Shown here piece after piece: positions 1 through 6,890 of a stretch of DNA of 30,411 bases; within the stretch, counting starts at the first letter, position 1; each line of letters begins with the position of its first letter. This DNA is from Deltaproteobacteria bacterium (GTDB lineage Bacteria > Myxococcota_A > SURF-8), in contig JAKQSH010000071.1 in assembly GCA_029570245.1 (NCBI GenBank), positions 1 through 30,411 on the forward strand. Reading direction: 5' to 3'. The notes beneath the pieces were generated by a model that worked only from the letters and a program-made list of their open reading frames with translations, was not told the origin of the DNA and ran no database searches. The translations under genes were made by a program, and so were the position numbers.

Positions 1-733
1 GAGTAATATTTTCGGCGACGGGTTGTACGTTAAAATCAGTGCATGCTTCCGTGTCGCAATCGGAAAGCGCCAGCAGAGCGAACAACGGCGAATCGTGGAC
101 TTCCCAGGAGAGATGAACATTTACAGTGCCATTGCATTCTGAATCGAACCAGTACAATTGTTCCGGTCCGAACAATCCGGCGTCTTCCGGCAGGCAGGAG
201 TAATCAGACCATTCATTCGACGCGCCGATATTGCTGCTCTGTATTTTGTCTCCACAGGCTATTTCCTGAGAAGCTTTTTCACAGGCTGGTGTATCGTCAC
301 CGTCTGGCGTATCGTCGCCATCTGGAGTGTCGTCGCCGTCGGGCGAGTCGTCGCCGTCGGGCGTATCGTCGCCGTCTGGAGTGTTGTCGCCGTCGGGTGT
401 GTCGTCACCGTCGGGCGAGTCGTCGCCGTCGGGTGTGTCGTCGCCGTCGGGCGAGTCGTCACCGTCGGGCGAGTCGTCGCCGTCGGGTGTATCGTCGCCG
501 TCTGGCGAGTCGTCGCCGTCGGGTGTATCGTCACCGTCGGGTGTATCGTCGCCGTCGGGCGAGTCGTCGCCGTCGGGTGTATCGTCACCGTCGGGCGTGT
601 CATCGCCATCTGCCACTGTGTCGCCGTCACCCTCATCATCTGAAGCGCTTCCGCCTGAACAGGCTGCCAGCAGCAACATGGAAAAGAACATCATCAGCAC
701 GAACATACTTGGATTTCCTGCCTTCATTCTCAT
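1..733 (-). CDS. Surface lipoprotein with Pro-Asp-Gly-Asp repeats, 3' end missing
   Basis: The frame is open on the minus strand from an ATG at 733 to the left edge, so the gene is cut by the window. The N-terminus is a lipoprotein signal: Met-rich hydrophobic core and lipobox LAAC, with the lipid-modified Cys at residue 25. About 18 copies of a six-residue unit (PDGDDT or PDGDDS) follow, forming a long acidic linker. After it comes a globular part containing CGDKI, NEWSDYSC, GPEQLYWF and NGTVNVHLSW; this resembles the beta-sandwich pre-peptidase C-terminal (PPC-like) domains of secreted myxobacterial proteins. A GGGG motif lies 5 nt before the start. The protein is probably anchored in the outer envelope with the domain held out on the linker. 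The lipoprotein call is firm; the PPC-like assignment is tentative. It is divergent from the giant gene at 1044. Confidence 0.82.
   Translation of the reverse strand, partial: MRMKAGNPSMFVLMMFFSMLLLAACSGGSASDDEGDGDTVADGDDTPDGDDTPDGDDSPDGDDTPDGDDTPDGDDSPDGDDTPDGDDSPDGDDSPDGDDTPDGDDSPDGDDTPDGDNTPDGDDTPDGDDSPDGDDTPDGDDTPDGDDTPACEKASQEIACGDKIQSSNIGASNEWSDYSCLPEDAGLFGPEQLYWFDSECNGTVNVHLSWEVHDSPLFALLALSDCDTEACTDFNVQPVAENIT
290..613 (-). repeat. 18-bp tandem coding repeat, about 18 units
   Basis: Eighteen consecutive 18-bp units encode a six-residue motif, PDGDD followed by T, S or N, within the lipoprotein ending at 733. The units differ mainly at one codon (Thr or Ser) and at synonymous positions. 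Because the unit is a multiple of three, copy-number changes would lengthen or shorten the linker without shifting the frame. The repeat also keeps several other frames open, which produces false ORFs on both strands. Confidence 0.95.
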
Positions 734-841
734 GTCAGCCCCACGCATTAAGGTTGTACGTTTTCCGCGATCGTCCCATTGACTTGAAGAATAAATCCTG
801 TTTTGTTTTTTTTGATCGCTTACCCTCACTTGTGATGAAAT

Positions 842-870
842 TATATATCAGGAAAAACGACTGTTTTCAA
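842..870 (-). promoter_or_regulatory. Predicted sigma70-type promoter for the lipoprotein at 733
   Basis: Reading the minus strand, TTGAAA (870-865) and TATATA (847-842) are separated by 17 nt. An overlapping perfect TATAAT lies two bases further downstream. The implied leader is about 100 nt. The prediction rests on consensus match only. Confidence 0.5.
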
Positions 871-878
871 AAAAAACG

Positions 879-906
879 AATTTCTGCAACGTAGTCCGCA
901 GAAATT
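879..906. promoter_or_regulatory. 9-bp inverted repeat, terminator-like on the minus strand
   Basis: AATTTCTGC (879-887) pairs with GCAGAAATT (898-906) around a 10-nt loop. On the minus strand the stem is followed by CG and a run of eight T, so it could act as a weak intrinsic terminator. It lies just upstream of the minus-strand -35 element, where it could also be an operator. Confidence 0.35.
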
Positions 907-968
907 TCCTCTATTTTTCAAGACAGGAAACCTGTCCGCTTAAAAACTCTGCCTGACAGTATCTTTGC

Positions 969-997
969 TTGAAGCGGCAGGATTTGTGGAGTATCAT
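969..997 (+). promoter_or_regulatory. Predicted promoter for the giant cysteine-repeat gene
   Basis: TTGAAG (969-974) and TATCAT (992-997) are separated by 17 nt. The elements lie about 47 nt upstream of the start codon at 1044, which would give a leader of about 40 nt. The -10 matches the consensus at 5 of 6 positions and the -35 at 4 of 6. Confidence 0.45.
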
Positions 998-1043
998 AAA
1001 AAATTGAGGTGAAACTGACTTTTAACAGCGGCGGGAGGAAACC

Positions 1044-4000
1044 ATGTTGTGTTCAAATCGGGCGCGACTTGCTGTGATGATTTCTGTGATGGTGCTCATT
1101 GTCCTGCATTCGCTTGACGCTTCTGCATTGTCCTGCGAATACGACAGCGACTGTGATGACGGTCTGGGCTGTACGTTCGATCTCTGCAACGGAAGCGTCT
1201 GCGAATGGATTCCAGACAGCGGGGCCTGTCAGGACGCATTTTTCTGCAACGGTTATGAAGTCTGTGACCCGGAGAACCCGGAGGCCAATGCCAACGGCTG
1301 TGTCGAAGGTTCGCCGGTGCAGTGCGGAGCCGGCCTGCCGGATTGCGTAGTCAGTGTCTGTTCGGAAGAAACCAGCGGATGCATCGACACTCCTGACGAC
1401 TCGCTATGCGACGACGGCTTCGCATGCAACGGCAGTGAAACCTGTGATTTGTCTGCAGGCTGCCTGGAGGGAACGCCCGTCTGCGCGGATGAATGGTTAT
1501 GCACAACGGATGAATGCACCGAACTTGGTTCCGGCGCATACGAATGCAATTTTATTCCAGATCACACCATCTGCGCCGATGCCTATTTCTGCAACGGCGC
1601 TGAATTGTGCGCCCCTTCCGATCCGAATCACAACGCGCTGGGATGCCTTGTTGACGTGCCTGATCCGAATTGTAGCGACAGCTTCGCCTGCACTGTCGAT
1701 TATTGCAGCGAAGCACAGAAAAAATGCATGAACGTCGCCGATAACGGCTACTGCAACGACAACGAATTCTGTAACGGTCAGGAAACCTGCAACCCGACCG
1801 CTTCTGGGCATCTTGCCGACGGCTGTCTTATCGGGACCGCGCCGGACTGCAACGACAACGTCGGCTGCACCGACGACAGTTGCGACGAAGTTCACGACGT
1901 ATGCGTCAACGAGGCGCGGGATTCCAACTGCGACGATTTCAACCCCTGCACCGGGCCCGATACCTGCAACGAAGTCAACGACTGTTTCAACCCCTATGTA
2001 AATGAAGGGACGGTCTGTACCATGCCTGGCGGAGGAAACGGTGTATGCCGCAGCGGCGTGTGTACCACCGGGTGTTATGAAGACAGCGATTGCAATGACG
2101 GTCTGGCCTGCACTATTGACACCTGCAATACGGAAACGGAAACATGTGTGTTCACGGCTGACAATACATACTGCAACAACGGCCAATGGTGCGACGGAAG
2201 CGAAATATGCGCTCCCGGTAATCCTGGGTCCGACGCAGAAGGTTGTCTGTCCGGCGATGCGCCGGACTGTACGGATGCTCACACCTGCACAGTGGACGGG
2301 TGCGACGAAACGAACGATGTCTGTACACACACTCCCGACGACGGCCTGTGCAGCAACGGCACATGGTGCGACGGTGCTGAAATATGCAGCGCGACATCCG
2401 GCTGTATCGTCGGCAGCGCCCCCTGCGACGACGGCGTTTCGTGCACGGAAGACGTTTGCACCGAAGCCTCGCATTCCTGCGTCAACACGCCCGCCGACGC
2501 ATTGTGCGATGACGGTCTGTGGTGCAACGGCGACGAAACCTGCGACGCCGTAAACGACTGTCAGGCCGGAGTTGCGCAGAACTGCGACGACGGAACCGCC
2601 TGCACCGACGATTCCTGTGACGAGATCAACGATGCGTGTGTGAACACGGTTAACAACTCCAACTGCGAGGATTACAACGATTGCACCACGCAATACTGCG
2701 ATGCCGCGCTTGATTGCCAGTATACCAACGTAACCAACGGCGATACCTGTCAGTTGAATCCTTTCATTCAGGGCGTCTGCTTCGATGGCCTGTGCCAGGA
2801 ATCCTGCACATTCGACGAAGACTGCCCGGCGCCGGCATGTGTAACGGCCCAGTGTTCAGGTGGGTTGTGTCATTTTACGCTCGACAACGCCTATTGCAAC
2901 GACTCCAATATCTGCAACGGCGTCGAAAGCTGCAACCCGAATCACCCGGATGCCGGGAGCGACGGATGTGTCGTTACGACAGCTCCGCTTAATTGCAACG
3001 ACAGTATCGGTTGCACTGCGGACACCTGTCATCCGACCCTGGGTTGCAGACACGTTGCGGATGATGGCTGGTGTTCAGATGACAATCCCTGCAACGGCGA
3101 AGAAATCTGCAACGCGACGAGCGGCTGTCAGGATGCTGCGGACCCCGCCTGTGACGACGGCATAGCCTGCACGGTTGACAGCTGTGATGAAGTCGAAGGC
3201 TGTCTGCATGTGCCGCAGAATTCACTCTGCCAGAACGGTCAGTTCTGTGACGGCTCGGAAATATGCGACGCAGTGTTGGGTTGTCAGGACGGCCCGGACC
3301 CGTCGTGCGCCGATGCCTTCTCGTGTACCGCCGACAGTTGCGATGAAACGAACGATGTCTGCCGTCATACCCCCGTCAAGTCGAACTGCGACAACAACGA
3401 ATACTGCGACGGCGAAGAGGTCTGTAATCCGTACGACGAAAACGCCCAGGCCGACGGTTGCGTGCCAGGCAGCGCTCCGAATTGCGACGATGGTTTCGAC
3501 TGCACCGCCGACAGCTGCGACGAGCAGAACAACAGCTGTTATCACGCTCCACTGGACGTGCTGTGCAACGATGAATATTTCTGCAACGGCGATGAATATT
3601 GCGATCCCGGCGATCCACTTTCTGGCGAAGACGGCTGTGTAGCCGGAATTTCCGTCGATTGCGACGATGATATCGGCTGTACGATTGACGAATGCGACGA
3701 AGCAACGGATAGTTGCGAACACAGCGAAGATCACGCCGGATGCGACGACGGTAAATGGTGCAACGGTACCGAATACTGCAGCGCCGGGTTCGGTTGTTAC
3801 AGCCTTAATGCTCCAAGTTGTGCAGACGCCTTCAATTGCACGCTCGATTCGTGCGATGAGGTCAACGATGTCTGCGCGTATCAGCCGCGCGACTGGCTCT
3901 GTGCCGACACCTCGGTTTGCAACGGCGACGAAACCTGCGCAGTCGGTTCCGGTTGTGTGGCCGGATCACCTATGGTCTGCGCCGACGAATGGTCGTGCAC

Positions 4001-6830
4001 ATACGACTATTGCGACGACCTGCAGGGCGGCTGTGTATATGAAAAACGGCATACGAACTGCATCGACTCTTACGCCTGCAACGGAGAGGAAAGCTGCAAT
4101 CCTGAAGCGGTGAACCATGATGAATACGGCTGCGTGCCTGGCGAGCCGGTGGAATGTGAAGACGGCATAAGCTGTACAACAGGCGTATGCAACGAACTTC
4201 CTCCCAACGGTTATTATTGTACGCAGGAGCCTTACGATTCGCTATGCGACGACGGCAACGACTGCAACGGAATAGAAACCTGCGACGAGAGCAGCGACTG
4301 TCAGGACGGTGTTCCCAGAAACTGCAACGACTTCGTCGATTGTACCGACGATTCCTGCAACACGCTCAACGGACAGTGCGTCAATACGCCGAACGATGCG
4401 AACTGCGCCAACAGCAATCCCTGTCAGCCGCTTGTTGCATGCGATGTGGAAGGCGGCTGCATCTACGGCATTCTTGCAGACGATACTCCGTGTGACATCA
4501 ACCCGGCGCTGGCCGAGCGCTGTCTCGGCGGCTTCTGCGTCCCTGCCGACGTTCAGTGCCAGAATGACGACGAATGTGACGACGACATTGCCTGCACCAC
4601 CGACACATGTACCGGAGGAAAATGCACTTACACGGCGGACAACTCCGTCTGCCAGAACGGCCAGTTCTGCGACGGCGTCGAAGTCTGCATCATTGGGGTC
4701 GGCTGCCAGAGCGGCCCGAAGGTGGATTGCAGGGAACAGCCTGTAGACATAGCCTGTACAAACGACGAATGCCACGAGGAGAGCGACAGCTGTTCGCACA
4801 CCCCCATCAACAACTGGTGCGACAACGGCAACTATTGCGACGGCGTTGAAACCTGCAACGCGCTTCAGGGATGCATGGCCGGGACTCCTGTTGAGTGCCC
4901 GTCAGACGGCATCGGCTGTACGTCGGATGTGTGCAACGAAAATACTCATTCATGCGGGCATGTGCCCAACGACTCCGTCTGTCAGAACGGCCTGTATTGC
5001 GACGGTGCGGAGGTCTGTGATCTGGCCGAAGACTGCCGCCCCGGCATCGCGCCGATTGTTGACGACGGAATTCCATGCACCATCGACAGCTGTGGTGAAG
5101 GGGCAAACTTGAGCGACAATATCGGACAGGTGCTTCATACCCCCGACAATTCCGTCTGTCTCAACGGCTATTATTGCGACGGAGCCGAAAGCTGTTTTGT
5201 GGATATCGGATGTGTCAACGGAACTCCGCCGACTCTGTCGGACGGTGTTGCATGCACCAGCGATTCATGCAGCGAAGGACTCGACGATAGCGACAACGTC
5301 GGAACGGTTCTGCACGAACCGGACCACGCATATTGTCAGAACGGCTATTATTGCGATGGTGCGGAAATATGTGACACGGCGCTGGGTTGTCAGAATGGCG
5401 AAGCTCCTCCTGTTGACGATCAGGTCGGCTGCACTGTTGACGCATGCCTGGAAGGCGCGAATACTGACGACAATGTCGGAAACATAACGCATACGCCGTC
5501 GGACGCGCTCTGTCAGGACGGTCTATACTGCAACGGTGCGGAAACCTGCGATGCAATGGAAGATTGTCAGCCCGGCTCGCCGCGCGATTACGATGACGGA
5601 ATTCCATGCACTGATGACAGTTGCAGCGAAGGCGAAAATCTCAGCGACAATATCGGAAGCATATTGAACATCCCCAGCCCGGTTTTCTGTCTGGACAGCG
5701 ATCTGTGCAACGGTTCCGAAAGTTGTGTGCCTGACAGTGAGGAGGCCGATGGCAACGGATGCATTCCGGGCCAGAATGTCATATGCAACGATGAAATCGC
5801 CTGTACCGGCGATTCCTGCAACCCGCATACGGGAGAGTGTGAATTCATCCCTGACGACACTTTGTGCGGCGACGATGTGGTCTGCACCTTCGATATCTGC
5901 GATGTACAGGAAGGCTGCCGCAATCCGCCGCTGGATGACGGCGAACTCTGCGATGTCGATCCTGAACTCTTCGAAGTCTGTTTCGAAGGCGTCTGCGTAA
6001 AAGGCTGCCAGCAGGATGAAGACTGCGTTGACGCATTCGACTGCACCGCAGAAGAATGCGACATGGAAACTCTTCTGTGCAGAATCATCACGGACGACGA
6101 TCTGTGCGCCGACGAGTTTTTCTGCAACGGCGATGAAATCTGCAACCCGGAACAGGGCTGTATCGCCGGAACCGCTGTAAGCTGCGTTGATGAATACGTC
6201 TGTACTTCTAACGAACATTGCGATGAAGAAAACGATCAGTGTCTGGCCGATCTTGATCCGGCGGCCTGCGACGACGAAAACCCCTGCACCGACGACGACT
6301 GTGCCATTGAAAGCGGCTGCGTTTACTCCAATGTCGAAGACGGCACTTCATGCGGCGACGGTCTGGAATGTCTGGACGGCGAGTGTGTCGAAATAATCAC
6401 CGACGGAGACGTGGATTCGGACGAAGAAACCGAGCCGGAAGTCGAAGAAGACGGCGATATTGAAGATGATGCGGAAATCGAAGCCGACGCTGAGGCCGAA
6501 CCCGATGGAGATATTGAAGATGATGCAGACAGCTCCGAATCGGACGAAGATGCGGAGGGCGATATTGAGATGCTTGAAAGCGAAGCGGAATCGGATTCAG
6601 ACTCGGCACCTGACGGAGACGCGGATACGGTTACGGATGGAGATGTCGAAGGGGATGACGATGGAGACGGCGAAACTGAAGACGAAAGCGCGACAGATGG
6701 CGACATGGCGACAGACGGCGGTTCTTCCGCCGGCTGCGGAGGCTGTTCTTCAGGTGACGCCGGTTCCTGGCCGCTGGGGTTGATGATCTTCGTACTGCTG
6801 ACGCTGTGGCGCAGAAGAGCGCCTGTCTGA
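1044..6830 (+). CDS. Giant secreted cysteine-repeat protein with MYXO-CTERM-like tail
   Basis: This 1,928-residue protein starts at an ATG 5 nt after GGGAGGAA. Residues 1-29 are a signal peptide ending in DASA. From about residue 31 to 1780 it consists of tandem cysteine-rich modules alternating two motifs: CNG or CDG followed by xExC, and CTxDxCDE with a downstream Cys. I count about 24 canonical CNG/CDG motifs plus a few degenerate ones. The CTxDxC part resembles the Dictyostelium CTDC extracellular repeat. An acidic low-complexity linker rich in DGD and EAE spans roughly 1785-1890. The last 35 residues are a Cys-containing segment (GCGGCSSG), a hydrophobic helix and RRR, the layout of MYXO-CTERM or related sorting tails. 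The protein is therefore probably exported, extensively disulfide-bonded and processed or anchored at the envelope. No enzymatic domain is visible, and its role (adhesin, matrix or stalk protein) is unknown. Confidence 0.9.
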   Translation: MLCSNRARLAVMISVMVLIVLHSLDASALSCEYDSDCDDGLGCTFDLCNGSVCEWIPDSGACQDAFFCNGYEVCDPENPEANANGCVEGSPVQCGAGLPDCVVSVCSEETSGCIDTPDDSLCDDGFACNGSETCDLSAGCLEGTPVCADEWLCTTDECTELGSGAYECNFIPDHTICADAYFCNGAELCAPSDPNHNALGCLVDVPDPNCSDSFACTVDYCSEAQKKCMNVADNGYCNDNEFCNGQETCNPTASGHLADGCLIGTAPDCNDNVGCTDDSCDEVHDVCVNEARDSNCDDFNPCTGPDTCNEVNDCFNPYVNEGTVCTMPGGGNGVCRSGVCTTGCYEDSDCNDGLACTIDTCNTETETCVFTADNTYCNNGQWCDGSEICAPGNPGSDAEGCLSGDAPDCTDAHTCTVDGCDETNDVCTHTPDDGLCSNGTWCDGAEICSATSGCIVGSAPCDDGVSCTEDVCTEASHSCVNTPADALCDDGLWCNGDETCDAVNDCQAGVAQNCDDGTACTDDSCDEINDACVNTVNNSNCEDYNDCTTQYCDAALDCQYTNVTNGDTCQLNPFIQGVCFDGLCQESCTFDEDCPAPACVTAQCSGGLCHFTLDNAYCNDSNICNGVESCNPNHPDAGSDGCVVTTAPLNCNDSIGCTADTCHPTLGCRHVADDGWCSDDNPCNGEEICNATSGCQDAADPACDDGIACTVDSCDEVEGCLHVPQNSLCQNGQFCDGSEICDAVLGCQDGPDPSCADAFSCTADSCDETNDVCRHTPVKSNCDNNEYCDGEEVCNPYDENAQADGCVPGSAPNCDDGFDCTADSCDEQNNSCYHAPLDVLCNDEYFCNGDEYCDPGDPLSGEDGCVAGISVDCDDDIGCTIDECDEATDSCEHSEDHAGCDDGKWCNGTEYCSAGFGCYSLNAPSCADAFNCTLDSCDEVNDVCAYQPRDWLCADTSVCNGDETCAVGSGCVAGSPMVCADEWSCTYDYCDDLQGGCVYEKRHTNCIDSYACNGEESCNPEAVNHDEYGCVPGEPVECEDGISCTTGVCNELPPNGYYCTQEPYDSLCDDGNDCNGIETCDESSDCQDGVPRNCNDFVDCTDDSCNTLNGQCVNTPNDANCANSNPCQPLVACDVEGGCIYGILADDTPCDINPALAERCLGGFCVPADVQCQNDDECDDDIACTTDTCTGGKCTYTADNSVCQNGQFCDGVEVCIIGVGCQSGPKVDCREQPVDIACTNDECHEESDSCSHTPINNWCDNGNYCDGVETCNALQGCMAGTPVECPSDGIGCTSDVCNENTHSCGHVPNDSVCQNGLYCDGAEVCDLAEDCRPGIAPIVDDGIPCTIDSCGEGANLSDNIGQVLHTPDNSVCLNGYYCDGAESCFVDIGCVNGTPPTLSDGVACTSDSCSEGLDDSDNVGTVLHEPDHAYCQNGYYCDGAEICDTALGCQNGEAPPVDDQVGCTVDACLEGANTDDNVGNITHTPSDALCQDGLYCNGAETCDAMEDCQPGSPRDYDDGIPCTDDSCSEGENLSDNIGSILNIPSPVFCLDSDLCNGSESCVPDSEEADGNGCIPGQNVICNDEIACTGDSCNPHTGECEFIPDDTLCGDDVVCTFDICDVQEGCRNPPLDDGELCDVDPELFEVCFEGVCVKGCQQDEDCVDAFDCTAEECDMETLLCRIITDDDLCADEFFCNGDEICNPEQGCIAGTAVSCVDEYVCTSNEHCDEENDQCLADLDPAACDDENPCTDDDCAIESGCVYSNVEDGTSCGDGLECLDGECVEIITDGDVDSDEETEPEVEEDGDIEDDAEIEADAEAEPDGDIEDDADSSESDEDAEGDIEMLESEAESDSDSAPDGDADTVTDGDVEGDDDGDGETEDESATDGDMATDGGSSAGCGGCSSGDAGSWPLGLMIFVLLTLWRRRAPV
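1137..6390 (+). repeat. Tandem cysteine modules encoded within the giant gene
   Basis: Modules of about 50-65 residues recur across the gene. Each carries a CNGxExC or CDGxExC motif, a GCxxG motif, and a CTxDxC motif followed by a His/Asn-x-Pro turn. Recurring DNA words such as tgcaacggc and gacgacggc reflect this. Modules from about 4980 to 5660 form a distinct subfamily in which the CDE loop is replaced by an insertion around SEGxNxSDNxG. This suggests recent local duplication. Confidence 0.85.
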
Positions 6831-6843
6831 GAATCTCAATTGC

Positions 6844-6876
6844 AAAAAAAGCCCCGCGCCGATGCGGGGCTTTTTT
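6844..6876. terminator. Bidirectional intrinsic terminator
   Basis: GCCCCGC (6851-6857) and GCGGGGC (6864-6870) form a 7-bp GC stem with a GCCGAT loop. It is flanked by seven A on the left and six T on the right, so it can terminate transcription from both sides. It sits between the convergent giant gene (stop at 6830) and the minus-strand lipoprotein (stop at 6891). Confidence 0.92.
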
Positions 6877-6890
6877 AACGACTCAGGTAT

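Larger units (their letters stand above)
734..1043. other. Divergent intergenic region, 310 nt, no gene
   Basis: This AT-rich stretch separates the minus-strand lipoprotein (start 733) from the plus-strand giant gene (start 1044). I see a promoter-like pair for each direction, a 9-bp inverted repeat at 879-906 and a small hairpin at 922-936 (GACAGG, AAA loop, CCTGTC). I see no supportable gene. Confidence 0.7.

Noticed and set aside
290..613. CRISPR-like regular repetition
   Set aside because: The units are contiguous with no unique spacers and encode a coherent peptide repeat; no cas genes are present.
43..894. Plus-strand open frames across the repeat region, including 283- and 161-residue candidates
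   Set aside because: They are produced by the 18-bp repeat, which stays open in several frames. Their translations are Arg- or Val-rich low complexity, with no ribosome site. The minus-strand frame has a clear lipoprotein signal and a globular domain.
1497..2693. 398-residue minus-strand open frame inside the giant gene
   Set aside because: It is antisense to a strongly supported repeat protein. The Val/Ala-rich translation mirrors the Cys/Asp codon bias and shows no domain.
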